Below, piece by piece: positions 9,181 through 17,449 of a stretch of DNA of 64,000 bases (its first letter is position 1; each line of letters starts with the position of its first letter). This stretch comes from Ferrovibrio sp965278975 (GTDB lineage: Bacteria > Pseudomonadota > Alphaproteobacteria > Ferrovibrionales > Ferrovibrionaceae), in NCBI RefSeq assembly GCF_965278975.1, contig NZ_OZ257126.1, positions 3,410,001 through 3,474,000 of the forward strand. Direction: 5' to 3'. A model generated the notes under the pieces. That model was not told the DNA's origin. It ran no database searches and saw only the letters and a list, made by a program, of their open reading frames with translations. The position numbers were made by a program, and so were the translations under genes.

Positions 9181-10515
9181 TCACATCACCTGGATTTCGG
9201 CTTGCAGGGCGCCAGCGGCCTTGATCGCCTGAAGAATGGTGATCATGTCGCGCGGGCCGACGCCCAGCGCATTCAGGCCATCCACCAGTTCGCGCAGCGA
9301 CACGCCGCGCTGCATCACCGCCAGGCGGCGATCCACCTGCTCGTCGATCTGGATATCGGTGCGCGGCACCACCACGGTCTGCGCACCACCGCCAGCCTGG
9401 CCCGCCACAGTGGGGGTGCCGGTGCCCGGCACGGCCTGGGTTACGGGATCGAACACAACATTGCCCTGGGCATCGCGCACCGGCTGGCCATCCGGGCCGA
9501 TGCGCGGCACCTGCACGATACCAGTGGCGGCAGAGGTGCCGGCAATGCCCGGCACAACCACGCCGCCCGGCGCGAAGGGATTCGGCTGCGACACCTGCGG
9601 CGTCTCGGTGACGCGGATGGTGAGCTGGCCTTGAGCGATGGCAACGGTATCGATGCGCACATTCGGGCCCATCACGATGGTGCCGGAGCGTTCATCAATC
9701 ACCACGCGGGCAACCTGGTCGGTCTCCACCTGCAGCTGCTCGATTTCGGTCATGAAGCCGATCAGGTCGGCGCGCCAGCGCTGCGGCACATCGATATGCA
9801 CGGTGGTCGGGTCGAGCGCGCGAGCGGTGGGCACACCGGCCAGCGTCGACACCGCCTGGCTGATGCGGCGCGCGGTGGTGAGGTCGGGGTTCTTCAGCGC
9901 CAAGCGCAGAATGGGCAGCGAGGCGAGTTCGAAGCCGACCTCGCGCTCAACGATGGCGCCGTTGGCAATGCGGCCGGCGGTCGGCACGCCACGGGTGATC
10001 TGGGCGGCGGCGCCCTGGGCCTTGAAGCCGCTGACCGCCACGGCGCCCTGGCCGACAGCATAGACTTCGCCATCGGCGCCGAGCAGCGGGGTCACCATCA
10101 AGGTGCCGCCCTGCAGGCTCTTGGCATCGCCCAGCGTCGAGACGGTGACGTCGATGCGGCTGCCATGGCGGGCGAAGGGGGGCAGGGTGGCGGTGACCAT
10201 CACCGCGGCGATATTCTTGGTGGTGAAATTGCCGGCGTCGCGGATGTTGACGCCCAGGCGCTCCAGCATGGCCTGCAGGCTCTGCTTGGTGAAAGGCGCG
10301 TTGGTCAGGCTGTCGCCGGTGCCGTCCAGGCCGACCACCAGGCCGTAGCCGATCAGCATATTCTCGCGGATGCCCTCGAAGTCGGCGACATCCTTGATGC
10401 GGGAACCGGCCAGGGTCTGGCCCGGCTGCGCCACCAGGATCGCGCAGGCAGCCACGAAGCTGACCGCCAGTTTGGCGGCCTTGCAGCGGAAGCGGTTGGA
10501 AGCAGTGCGGATCAT
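9181..10515 (-). CDS. flgI: Flagellar P-ring protein FlgI with an insertion
   Basis: 444 residues. An N-terminal Sec signal ends near QTLA. It is followed by the FlgI core (RIKDVADFEGIRENMLIGYG, GLVVGLDGTGDS) and the C-terminal SLRELVDGLNALGVGPRDMI segment. FlgI assembles into the periplasmic P-ring around the rod, with FlgA as chaperone. Family members are usually about 365-375 residues. The extra length comes mainly from about 64 Gly/Pro/Val-rich residues (about 317-380) between the SQPNPF and VVVPRTDIQ motifs, which are normally close together. The ATG at 10515 is chosen because it gives a proper signal peptide; a sigma-54 promoter lies 75-90 bases upstream. Confidence 0.95.
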   Translation of the reverse strand: MIRTASNRFRCKAAKLAVSFVAACAILVAQPGQTLAGSRIKDVADFEGIRENMLIGYGLVVGLDGTGDSLTNAPFTKQSLQAMLERLGVNIRDAGNFTTKNIAAVMVTATLPPFARHGSRIDVTVSTLGDAKSLQGGTLMVTPLLGADGEVYAVGQGAVAVSGFKAQGAAAQITRGVPTAGRIANGAIVEREVGFELASLPILRLALKNPDLTTARRISQAVSTLAGVPTARALDPTTVHIDVPQRWRADLIGFMTEIEQLQVETDQVARVVIDERSGTIVMGPNVRIDTVAIAQGQLTIRVTETPQVSQPNPFAPGGVVVPGIAGTSAATGIVQVPRIGPDGQPVRDAQGNVVFDPVTQAVPGTGTPTVAGQAGGGAQTVVVPRTDIQIDEQVDRRLAVMQRGVSLRELVDGLNALGVGPRDMITILQAIKAAGALQAEIQVM

Positions 10516-10590
10516 GGTGGTCGCTCTCTCTGATCGTTTGACCGATCCGCCGGCAATTCTTGCCAACGCCCGGTCTTGGACCATATGGAT

Positions 10591-10605
10591 GCGAGTATCG
10601 TGCCA
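10591..10605 (-). promoter_or_regulatory. Sigma-54 promoter of flgI operon
   Basis: On the minus strand the sequence reads TGGCACGATACTCGC, preceded by T and followed by AT. GG and GC are exactly 10 bases apart, the -24 box TTGGCACG is perfect and the -12 box is TCGCA. Predicted start is about 10580, giving a leader of about 65 bases. Confidence 0.8.
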
Positions 10606-10656
10606 ACGGGAAGGGTATTGATTTTATTGATAAAATAGACGCCGTGCGGTCCCGGA

Positions 10657-10673
10657 TCGGCAAAATTTGCCGA
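10657..10673. promoter_or_regulatory. Perfect 17-bp palindrome, FlbD/ftr-like site
   Basis: TCGGCAAAATTTGCCGA is a perfect odd-centred palindrome between divergent flgI and fliX. It lies about 55 bp upstream of the flgI sigma-54 promoter and 40-55 bp upstream of fliX. Its form (CCGGCAAAnTnTGCC) recalls the ftr elements bound by FlbD in Caulobacter, as I remember them. A related copy is upstream of fliL. Confidence 0.55.
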
Positions 10674-10710
10674 CTTTACCGGGTGGAATTTCTCGGGCAC
10701 CATGCGGCGC

Positions 10711-11142
10711 ATGAGCATTAACAAGATCGGCGGTCCCGGCGGCGTTCAGCCCGGTGCACCCAAGCGTGCCGGCGGCACCGGTTCGGCCGGTGGCGCCAGC
10801 TTTTCCAGTTATCTGAAAGGCCCGGAAACCAGCACCGGGGGGGTCACAGGCGCTGCGCCGATGGCGGCCCTGGATGCCACCCTGATGCTGCAGGCGGTGG
10901 ATGCCGATGGCCATAACAAGCAGGAGCGCCGCCGCGCCGCCCGTCGTGGTTCCGGCCTGCTCGACAAGCTGGAAGATATCCGCGATGGCATGCTGATGGG
11001 CCGTATCCCGGTCGACCGGCTGCATGGCCTAGCCCAGATGCTGCGCCAGGAGCGCATGATGGTGGCGGATCCGCAGCTGGCCGAGCTGATCGGCGAAATT
11101 GAACTGCGCTGCGAAGTGGAATTGGCCAAGCTCGGCTACTAG
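10711..11142 (+). CDS. fliX: Class II flagellar assembly regulator FliX
   Basis: 143 residues from the ATG at 10711 (MSINKIGG...); an ATG three codons earlier is possible. The N-terminal half is Gly-rich. The C-terminal half has the FliX signature: RRGSGLLDKLEDIRDGML, a helical middle, then ADPQLAELIGEIELRCEVEL ending AKLGY. In Caulobacter FliX couples early basal-body assembly to activity of the sigma-54 activator FlbD. The divergent fliX-flgI arrangement is the same here, supporting a similar checkpoint, although no flbD is in the window. Confidence 0.88.
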   Translation: MSINKIGGPGGVQPGAPKRAGGTGSAGGASFSSYLKGPETSTGGVTGAAPMAALDATLMLQAVDADGHNKQERRRAARRGSGLLDKLEDIRDGMLMGRIPVDRLHGLAQMLRQERMMVADPQLAELIGEIELRCEVELAKLGY

Positions 11143-11190
11143 GGGCCACCCCCAGGGTCGGACCCAGACCCACCGCCGGCGCCCCGAGAC

Positions 11191-11206
11191 CCGGGGAATC
11201 TGCCCA
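11191..11206. promoter_or_regulatory. Degenerate ftr-like sequence upstream of dksA
   Basis: CCGGGGAATCTGCCCA resembles the fliL-proximal CCGGCAAAATCTGCCCA but has only one good half-site. It lies about 160 bases before dksA. Weak evidence. Confidence 0.25.
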
Positions 11207-11364
11207 AAGTCACAATTCTTTCATGATTTCAACGGCTTCCGGGGGCAATCTCTGTGCTTGCTCCGGCCCCGGGCGATTCATATACTCCCGCCGCCGTTGC
11301 CGGCCCCCCAGTCTCAAACGAGTCGCGTTCCCAGGGGGCAGGGCCGGGTTTTGGAGGTTCTCGC

Positions 11365-11784
11365 ATGGGTATCCAGTTGAAGCCTAATTACCGTCCTGCC
11401 GAGTCCGAAGCCTTTATGAATCCGAAGATGCGGGAGTATTTCCGCCGCAAGCTGCAAGCCTGGAAGGACGACATCCTGCGCGAGTCGAACCAGACGCTGC
11501 AGCATCTACAGGAAGACACCAGCCAGGAACCGGATATCGCTGACCGCGCCTCGGTGGAAACCGATCGCGCCCTGGAGCTGCGCACCCGCGACCGCCAGCG
11601 CAAGCTGATCTCGAAGATCGACGCGGCAATGAAGCGGATCGACGACAACACCTATGGCTATTGCGAAGAGACTGGCGAGCCGATCTCGCTCAAGCGTCTC
11701 GAAGCCCGCCCGATCGCCACGCTCTCCATCGAGGCGCAGGAGCGCCATGAGCGCCGCGAGCGGACGCACCGCGACGATCTCTGA
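11365..11784 (+). CDS. dksA: RNA polymerase-binding transcription factor DksA
   Basis: 139 residues. A long helical hairpin, including PDIADRASVETDRALELRTR, carries the acidic tip that reaches into the RNA polymerase secondary channel. The globular domain has YGYCEETGEPISLKRLEARP, where only one of the four zinc-finger cysteines remains, as in many alphaproteobacterial DksA proteins. It works with ppGpp to retune rRNA and amino-acid promoters. The ATG has TTGGAGG 8 bases upstream. It is monocistronic, ending in a strong terminator. Its place inside the flagellar cluster is common in this class. Confidence 0.93.
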   Translation: MGIQLKPNYRPAESEAFMNPKMREYFRRKLQAWKDDILRESNQTLQHLQEDTSQEPDIADRASVETDRALELRTRDRQRKLISKIDAAMKRIDDNTYGYCEETGEPISLKRLEARPIATLSIEAQERHERRERTHRDDL

Positions 11785-11809
11785 TTCTTTTCGCAATTGC
11801 GGAAAAAAG

Positions 11810-11838
11810 AAAAGGCCGGTCGTTCTGACCGGCCTTTT
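11810..11838. terminator. Bidirectional terminator between dksA and flgH
   Basis: A 12-bp stem, AAAAGGCCGGTC with GACCGGCCTTTT, has a GTTCT loop. The A-run on the left and T-run on the right serve both strands. It separates convergent dksA and flgH. Confidence 0.92.
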
Positions 11839-11859
11839 TGTTTGCGCTTCCGCTGTCAC

Positions 11860-12672
11860 TTAGAAGGGGAAGAGCACGTCGTAAATCTGCTGGCCGTAAC
11901 GCGCCTGCTGCACGTTGGTGAGCTGGCCACGGCCGCCATAGGCGATGCGCGCTTCAGCCATCTGGGTGTGGCTCACCGTGTTGGTGGCGGTGATGTCTTC
12001 CGGCCGCACGATGCCCTGGATCAGCAATTCGCGCACTTCGTTGTTGACGCGGATTTCCTGGCGGCCCTGCACCACCAGATTGCCGTTCGGCAACACCTGG
12101 GTGACCAGGCCGGCGACGCGCAGCGTGATCTGTTCCTGGCGTTGCACCTGACCCTGACCGGTGACCGAAGAGGTGGAGCCGAGATTGGCCGCCGCCGACG
12201 GATTGATGTTCTTGAAGATCTTGTTCAGCGTCGAAGCAGTGCCGGCGCCGGTGGTCACGCCGCCCGCACCATCGGAAGCCGATTCAAGGCCCAGCAGGTT
12301 GGTGACGTTGGCCGCTTCGCTGCTCTCGCGCGAGGTGGTGGTGTTGTTCTGCAGCGAGGCGCGTTCCTGGATGTCGATATTCACCGTCAGGATGTCGCCG
12401 ACCTTGGCGGCACGGTGATCCTTGAAGAATTGCCGCGAGCCGGGGCGCCACAGCGAATTGGCCGAGCGGGCGGAAACTTCCGGCGACGGCATCGGCAGGC
12501 TCACCGGGCGGTAATCCTTCTGCTCGGTGGGATTATCGATCTTGCTCAGATTTGGCGGCTTGCCGATTTCAGTCAGGCGGCCGACATCACAGGCGGCAAG
12601 GCTCAAGGCAACACCGGCCAGCATGATGACGCGGGGGGCGAGGAAGCGGATGCTGTGGCTGAAGCGGGTCAT
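11860..12672 (-). CDS. flgH: Flagellar L-ring lipoprotein FlgH
   Basis: 270 residues. The N-terminal signal ends with the lipobox LAAC (Cys about 28). The core has the FlgH motifs GDILTVNIDIQERASLQN and GNLVVQGRQEIRVNNEVREL, and the C-terminal TNVQQARYGQQIYDVLFPF. It is a lipid-anchored outer-membrane ring that works with the FlgI P-ring as the bushing for the rod. It is the last gene of flgF-flgG-flgA-flgH, 32 bases after flgA. The length is normal for alphaproteobacteria. Confidence 0.95.
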   Translation of the reverse strand: MTRFSHSIRFLAPRVIMLAGVALSLAACDVGRLTEIGKPPNLSKIDNPTEQKDYRPVSLPMPSPEVSARSANSLWRPGSRQFFKDHRAAKVGDILTVNIDIQERASLQNNTTTSRESSEAANVTNLLGLESASDGAGGVTTGAGTASTLNKIFKNINPSAAANLGSTSSVTGQGQVQRQEQITLRVAGLVTQVLPNGNLVVQGRQEIRVNNEVRELLIQGIVRPEDITATNTVSHTQMAEARIAYGGRGQLTNVQQARYGQQIYDVLFPF

Positions 12673-12704
12673 GGCTGGGTCTCTCTCTGGTTTTTTTGTT
12701 GTTA

Positions 12705-13484
12705 TCAGTTGCTGGCAATCAAGCGCGGTGCGGTCACCACCTGCACCACGCTGCTGCCGGTGACGGTGGCCTGGATGGTTTTCTTGCTCTGCAGGTTCAT
12801 CACCTGGATCACATCGCCGATGGCGCCGCCTTCCAGCGCGCGGCCGGTGGTGGTGATGGTCATGCCCGGGGCCTGCGCCACCATGGTGATCAGGCTGTTC
12901 TTGGTCACCTGCTCAAGGCGGCCGACATCGTTGCTGCGGATCGGCTGGCCGACATTCAGTGCGCGCTTCGGGGTCAGGCCGACCAGATCGTCCATGCGGT
13001 CGATATAGGCCGAGGTGTAGCGGCCCATGGGCACCTGGCGCCATTCCAGAGCCTCGTTGGTAATCACTTCGCCTGGCGCGACGCGGGTGCGCAGCACCGG
13101 CATCGCTTCCACTGCGTTGGCGCGGCCGGAAATACGCAGGAATTCGCTGGTGCCGTTGGCGGCCACGGTGCCGGTGAAGCGGCCCGAACGGTCGTCGTAG
13201 GTGAAGCTGTCGATGCGCCATTCGGCGCTGGCCGGCAGGGTGATGCCGTTGTCGTTGCCATGGAAGGCAACTTCCACCGGCCGGCCACCGTTGCGCTGCT
13301 GGATCATGTTCACGATGCGGCGGGCCACTTCGCGCTCCGAAACGTAGCGCGTCGCGGCAGCCTTCGCGGCCGCGGCCGGCGCTGCCGAAGCGACCTGCTG
13401 CTGCGCATGCGCCGGCTGGCTGAGAGCCACGCCAACGGCGAAAGCGCCGGCGGCAGCGAGAAGGAGGAGGGCGGTGCGGGCCAT
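12705..13484 (-). CDS. flgA: P-ring assembly chaperone FlgA
   Basis: 259 residues with a Sec signal ending PAHA-Q (about residue 27). The C-terminal half has the SAF/FlgA domain: RVAPGEVITNEALEW, RALNVGQPIRSNDV, and a C-terminal beta segment with GDVIQVMNLQSKKTIQATV. The periplasmic chaperone is needed for polymerisation of FlgI into the P-ring. It lies between flgG (26 bases) and flgH in the rod/ring operon. Confidence 0.93.
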   Translation of the reverse strand: MARTALLLLAAAGAFAVGVALSQPAHAQQQVASAAPAAAAKAAATRYVSEREVARRIVNMIQQRNGGRPVEVAFHGNDNGITLPASAEWRIDSFTYDDRSGRFTGTVAANGTSEFLRISGRANAVEAMPVLRTRVAPGEVITNEALEWRQVPMGRYTSAYIDRMDDLVGLTPKRALNVGQPIRSNDVGRLEQVTKNSLITMVAQAPGMTITTTGRALEGGAIGDVIQVMNLQSKKTIQATVTGSSVVQVVTAPRLIASN

Positions 13485-13510
13485 GATGGATCTCCTGGTC
13501 TTGCTCTGGA

Positions 13511-14296
13511 TCAGCGCAGGCGGGTGGTGGTCTGCAGCATTTCGTCGGAGGTGGTGATCACCTTCGAGTTCATGTCGTAGGCGCGCTGGGCGGTGATCAG
13601 GTTGGTGATTTCCTGCACCGGATTGACGTTCGAGGTTTCCAGGTAGCCCTGGCGCAGCGTGCCGAGGCCCTGGGTGTTCGGATTGCCGACCTGCGGCTGG
13701 CCCGAGGCCGGGGTTTCGAGGAATAGATTGTCGCCCACCGCTTCGAGGCCGGCTTCATTGACGAAGTTGGCGAGCTGGATCTGGCCGAGCTGCTGCGGTG
13801 CGGTCTGGCCGGTGATGCGGGCCTCGACGATGCCGGTATTGTCGACGCTCACCGCCAGCGTGCCCTGCGGCACGGTGATGTTCGGATTGACCAGGTAACC
13901 ATCGGCGGTCACCACCTGGCCCTGCGCGTTGACCTGGAACGAGCCGGCGCGGGTATAGGCGGTTTCGCCGGACGGCAGGGTGATCTGGAAGAAGCCCTTG
14001 CCGTTGATGGCGATATCGTAGGGATTGCCGGTCGAGCTGAGGTTGCCCTGCTCGTGGATGCGGTAGACACCGGCGGCGCGCACACCAACGCCGATCTGGA
14101 TGCCCGAGGGCACGATGGTGTTGGCGTCTGAAGAGGTGGCGCCGGGGCGGCGCTGGTTTTGGTACAGCAGATCCTGGAACTCCGCGCGCTGGCGCTTGAA
14201 GCCCGTGGTGTTCATGTTGGCAATGTTGTTCGAGATGACTTCAACATTGAGCTGCTGGGCCATCATGCCGGTGGCGCCGGTGTTGAGCGAACGCAT
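13511..14296 (-). CDS. flgG: Distal rod protein FlgG
   Basis: 261 residues, the usual FlgG length. The N-terminal basal-body motif is present (LNVISNNIANMNTTGFKR type: VEVISNNIANMNTTGFKR), followed by RPGATSSDANTIVPSGIQIG, typical of FlgG rather than FlgF. The C-terminal helix has YLETSNVNPVQEITNLITAQ. It forms the distal rod of the flagellar axial structure, exported by the flagellar type III system. It is the second gene of the flgF operon, 25 bases after flgF. Confidence 0.95.
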   Translation of the reverse strand: MRSLNTGATGMMAQQLNVEVISNNIANMNTTGFKRQRAEFQDLLYQNQRRPGATSSDANTIVPSGIQIGVGVRAAGVYRIHEQGNLSSTGNPYDIAINGKGFFQITLPSGETAYTRAGSFQVNAQGQVVTADGYLVNPNITVPQGTLAVSVDNTGIVEARITGQTAPQQLGQIQLANFVNEAGLEAVGDNLFLETPASGQPQVGNPNTQGLGTLRQGYLETSNVNPVQEITNLITAQRAYDMNSKVITTSDEMLQTTTRLR

Positions 14297-14321
14297 GGCT
14301 CTCTCCTCTTCCTAAAGTCCG

Positions 14322-15065
14322 TTAAGCGGTGACGCGGCCAAGCCGCTCGACCGCACGGCGAATACGATCATGTTCGCCGTCGATCAGGTTCTGGGTGTTC
14401 TGGTAGTAACGCAGCAGGTCGATCATGTTGGTCATTTCCAGGATCGGCTCGACATTCGAGCTTTCCAGCATGCCCTGCGCGATGGTGGAGGTTTGGGGGG
14501 CCACTTCCGGCTCCAGGTCGGTGGCGAACATGCCCTGCGCCGTCTTGCGCAGGCCTTGCTCGTTCTCGAAGGTCACCAGGTCGATTTTGCCGAGCTGGTT
14601 GACGCCCACGGTGATGGTGCCGTCGGCGGCGATGGCCGGCGGGTTGTTTTCATTCGGCGGGAACACGATCTCGCGGCCGCGGTTGTCGAGCACCGGATGG
14701 CCACCAGCGGTCACCAGGCGACGGTCCTCGTCCAGGCGGAGATGGCCGTCGCGGGTGTAGCGGCGGCCCTGCGGGGTGTCGATGCTGAGATAGCCCGGGC
14801 CGGTGATGGCGAGATCGAACGGGTTGCCGGTGTTGTTCAGCTTGCCGTTGGAGAAATCGCGCAGCACGCCGGTATCGGTGACGAAGCTGGAGCGGTTGTT
14901 GCGGGTGTCCAGGCTGGTATTGCCACGGTTCAGGTATTCCTCGAACATCACCCGCTCGCCCTTGTAGGCGTTCGAGTTCATGTTCGCCAGGTTGTTGGCG
15001 AGCACATCCATCTGCCGCCGCATGGCGGACATCTTGGAAAGGGCGATGTAGCTCGTATTCTCCAT
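14322..15065 (-). CDS. flgF: Proximal rod protein FlgF
   Basis: 247 residues with the N-terminal rod motif (MDVLANNLANMNSNAYKGER) and the C-terminal MLESSNVEPILEMTNMIDLL helix shared by rod and hook proteins. The internal GYLSIDTPQGRRYTRDGHLR segment is the FlgF/FlgG D1 domain. It is the first gene of flgF-flgG-flgA-flgH and lies 55-70 bases downstream of a sigma-54 promoter. Confidence 0.94.
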   Translation of the reverse strand: MENTSYIALSKMSAMRRQMDVLANNLANMNSNAYKGERVMFEEYLNRGNTSLDTRNNRSSFVTDTGVLRDFSNGKLNNTGNPFDLAITGPGYLSIDTPQGRRYTRDGHLRLDEDRRLVTAGGHPVLDNRGREIVFPPNENNPPAIAADGTITVGVNQLGKIDLVTFENEQGLRKTAQGMFATDLEPEVAPQTSTIAQGMLESSNVEPILEMTNMIDLLRYYQNTQNLIDGEHDRIRRAVERLGRVTA

Positions 15066-15120
15066 AACGCGGCTCGCTTCATCCTGGGGCCGGCTCGGGG
15101 CCGGGGTCGCAGAAGGAGTT

Positions 15121-15135
15121 GCAGGCTCCGTGCCA
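15121..15135 (-). promoter_or_regulatory. Sigma-54 promoter of flgF operon
   Basis: On the minus strand it reads TGGCACGGAGCCTGC, preceded by T and followed by AA. GG-N10-GC spacing is exact; the -24 box is perfect and the -12 box is CTGCAA. It lies about 55 bases upstream of the flgF ATG. Confidence 0.82.
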
Positions 15136-15219
15136 ACTCATTAAGCTGTTGAATAATAAAGAAGAAACTTCGGAAATCCGGGCCGGAGGCAAAAACCGCC
15201 GGGCGGCTGGAATGGCCTA

Positions 15220-15237
15220 CCCGGCAAAATCTGCCCA
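15220..15237. promoter_or_regulatory. FlbD/ftr-like site upstream of fliL
   Basis: CCCGGCAAAATCTGCCCA is a near-palindrome closely matching the one between flgI and fliX. It sits about 85 bp from the flgF sigma-54 promoter and about 65 bp before fliL, so it could act on both. It resembles Caulobacter ftr elements. Confidence 0.5.
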
Positions 15238-15299
15238 GTGATGACGGTTCGTTAACACTTGCGGCGTATCCATGCGGTGATCGGTAAAGAAGGTCTGCG

Positions 15300-15806
15300 A
15301 TGGCTGACGAAACTGAAGGCGAAGGCGGCGAGGGCGGCGAAGGCGGGGGCAAGAAGAAGCTCTCCGGCAAGCGCATGATCGTGTTCGTTGTGGTGCCGCT
15401 GCTGCTGGTGCTGCTGCTAGGCGGCGGCGCGGCGGCCTATTTCCTTGGCGTGTTCGGCGGCCACAAGAAGGAAGAAGAGGTCAAGCCGGAACCGCCGAAA
15501 GTGACGGTTTTCCATGATTTGCCGGACATTCTGGTGAATCTGAATGCCACCGGGCGGCAGGCCAGCTATCTGAAGCTGAAGGTGGCGCTGGAACACCAGG
15601 AACCACTGTCGACGCCGAAGCTGAACGAACTGATGCCGCGCGTGATCGATAACTTCCAGGTCTACCTGCGCGAATTGCGCCCCGATGATCTGGTGGGTTC
15701 CGCCGGCCTCTACCGGCTGAAGGAAGAATTGCTGGTCCGCGTCAATCAGGCAGTGGCGCCGATCAAGATCAATGATGTGCTGTTCAAGGAAATGCTGATT
15801 CAGTAG
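15300..15806 (+). CDS. fliL: Flagellar basal-body protein FliL
   Basis: 168 residues. A short acidic/Gly-rich cytoplasmic N-terminus precedes a single membrane segment (about 22-44). A periplasmic domain begins with VFHDLPDILVNLNATGRQ, the FliL fold related to stomatin-type SPFH domains. FliL surrounds the stator units and stabilises torque generation. It is the first gene of fliL-fliM-DUF6468-motE, with fliM 37 bases downstream. Confidence 0.92.
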   Translation: MADETEGEGGEGGEGGGKKKLSGKRMIVFVVVPLLLVLLLGGGAAAYFLGVFGGHKKEEEVKPEPPKVTVFHDLPDILVNLNATGRQASYLKLKVALEHQEPLSTPKLNELMPRVIDNFQVYLRELRPDDLVGSAGLYRLKEELLVRVNQAVAPIKINDVLFKEMLIQ

Positions 15807-15843
15807 CGGCGCTGCTGCTGCATCGGAGCGACAGGAACGGATC

Positions 15844-16890
15844 ATGGCAGATACGGGCGAAGATGGTGGTGGATGGGCGGGCGGCGCCGGCGGTGGCGGC
15901 GGCGACGGCGGCTCTACCCGCATCCTGAATCAGGATGAAATCGACAGCCTGCTTGGCTTCGATGCATCCGTTGAAGACGATTCCGACAAGGCCGGTATCC
16001 GCGCGATCATCAATTCCGCGCTGGTTTCCTATGAGCGTCTGCCGATGCTTGAGGTGGTGTTCGACCGCCTCGTGCGCCTGATGACCACATCTCTGCGTAA
16101 CTTCACATCCGATAACGTTGAAGTCTCGCTCGATAATATTACCTCGATCCGTTTCGGCGATTACCTGAACTCGATCCCGCTGCCCGCCATCCTGTCCGTA
16201 TTCCGCGCGGTGGAGTGGGATAATTACGGCCTGCTCACGGTCGATTCCTCGCTGATCTACTCCATCGTTGACGTGCTGCTCGGTGGCCGTCGCGGCACGG
16301 CGGCGATGCGCATCGAAGGCCGGCCCTATACCACGATTGAACGCAACCTCGTCGAGCGCATGGTCAACGTGGTGCTGGACGACATGCGCGCCGCTTTCGA
16401 GCCGCTGGCGCCGGTCAACTTCTCCTACGACCGCATCGAGACCAATCCGCGCTTTGCCACCATCGCGCGTCCCGCCAACGCCGCCATTCTCGCGCGCCTG
16501 CGCGTCGACATGGAAGATCGCGGCGGTCGCCTGGAACTGCTGCTGCCCTATGCCACCCTGGAACCGGTGCGCGAACTGCTGCTGCAGATGTTCATGGGCG
16601 AAAAGTTCGGCCGTGACTCGATCTGGGAAAACCACTTGGCGACGGAACTCTGGTCGACTGACGTGGAAATTGAAGCGGTTCTCGATGAACAGGTGATGAC
16701 GCTGGGCCAGGTGATGAATCTGGAAGTCGGCAAGACCATCATGTTCAATGCCGCGCCGGAATCGATTATCATGATGCGCTGCGGCGGCGTGCCGATGGTT
16801 GAAGGCCGCATGGGCCGCATGGGCAACAATATCGCGATCAAGGTGGATCGCGCCTTGAAGCGTCAAGCCGTGATCGTGGAGGGCATCTGA
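15844..16890 (+). CDS. fliM: Flagellar motor switch protein FliM
   Basis: 348 residues. The N-terminal LNQDEIDSLLGF motif (about 26-37) is the conserved CheY-P docking peptide, preceded by a Gly-rich tail. The middle CheC-like domain includes YEFRA-like YERLPMLEVVFDRLVR and TSLRNFTSDNVEV. The C-terminal SpoA domain (about 265-345) joins the C-ring with FliN. The stop overlaps the next start (TGATG), indicating translational coupling. Confidence 0.95.
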   Translation: MADTGEDGGGWAGGAGGGGGDGGSTRILNQDEIDSLLGFDASVEDDSDKAGIRAIINSALVSYERLPMLEVVFDRLVRLMTTSLRNFTSDNVEVSLDNITSIRFGDYLNSIPLPAILSVFRAVEWDNYGLLTVDSSLIYSIVDVLLGGRRGTAAMRIEGRPYTTIERNLVERMVNVVLDDMRAAFEPLAPVNFSYDRIETNPRFATIARPANAAILARLRVDMEDRGGRLELLLPYATLEPVRELLLQMFMGEKFGRDSIWENHLATELWSTDVEIEAVLDEQVMTLGQVMNLEVGKTIMFNAAPESIIMMRCGGVPMVEGRMGRMGNNIAIKVDRALKRQAVIVEGI

Positions 16891-17447
16891 TGAACCTGAT
16901 GCTGGCCGTTGAGATTGTCGTCGTGGTGCTGCTGATCGGCACGTTCGGCATGTGCCTGGTGCTGAACCGCCGGCTGGGCAATCTGCGCGCCAACCAGGAT
17001 GAGATGCGCCGCCTGATCGGCGAATTCGACAAGGCGCTGAATCGCGCGCGCCAGGGCGTCGCCGAATTGAAATCCGCTTCCGCCAGCGCCGATGGCGCGC
17101 ATGAGGAGCGCATGAAGCAGGCCAAGACGATCCGCGAGGAACTTGGTTTCATGATCGAGACCGCCGACCGCCTGGCCGATCGCCTGGCCGGCGAGGCTGC
17201 CGGCAACCGCCAGTCCAAGGCCGAGCAGACGCCGACGCCGGAGAAGCCGCAGCCGCCGGCGCGCGCCGCCAATGTTGCCGCCGCCGCCGTGGCCGCAGCC
17301 GCAGCCGCCGGTGCGCAATTCCCGGCCCGCCGCCCGGCGCCGCCGGCTCCTGCAAACGCCGCCAATGCTGCCGCCGCCAATTTCAAGGTCGAGCCGCGCT
17401 CGGAAGCGGAACGTGAATTGCTGATGGCATTGAGGCAGGCGCGCTGA
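16890..17447 (+). CDS. DUF6468-like flagellar-operon membrane protein
   Basis: 185 residues. An N-terminal membrane segment (about 3-24) is followed by a coiled-coil stretch with NLRANQDEMRRLIGEFDKAL, LKSASASADGAHEERM and MIETADRLADRLAGEAA. A long Ala/Pro-rich linker leads to a short conserved C-terminus (EPRSEAERELLMALRQAR). Small proteins of this type follow fliM in many alphaproteobacteria and I recall the label DUF6468; their function is unknown. The start overlaps the fliM stop and the stop is 2 bases before the next gene, so it is part of the motor operon. Confidence 0.7.
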   Translation: MNLMLAVEIVVVVLLIGTFGMCLVLNRRLGNLRANQDEMRRLIGEFDKALNRARQGVAELKSASASADGAHEERMKQAKTIREELGFMIETADRLADRLAGEAAGNRQSKAEQTPTPEKPQPPARAANVAAAAVAAAAAAGAQFPARRPAPPAPANAANAAAANFKVEPRSEAERELLMALRQAR

Positions 17448-17449
17448 TC

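Noticed and set aside
9202..10533. 443-codon plus-strand frame opposite flgI
   Set aside because: The product is a His/Gly/Ala-rich shadow of flgI, which has a full set of family motifs, signal peptide and promoter.
10576..10602. TGGCAAGAATTGC on the minus strand upstream of flgI as a sigma-54 promoter
   Set aside because: GG and GC are 8 and not 10 bases apart; the properly spaced TGGCACG site at 10591-10605 is better.
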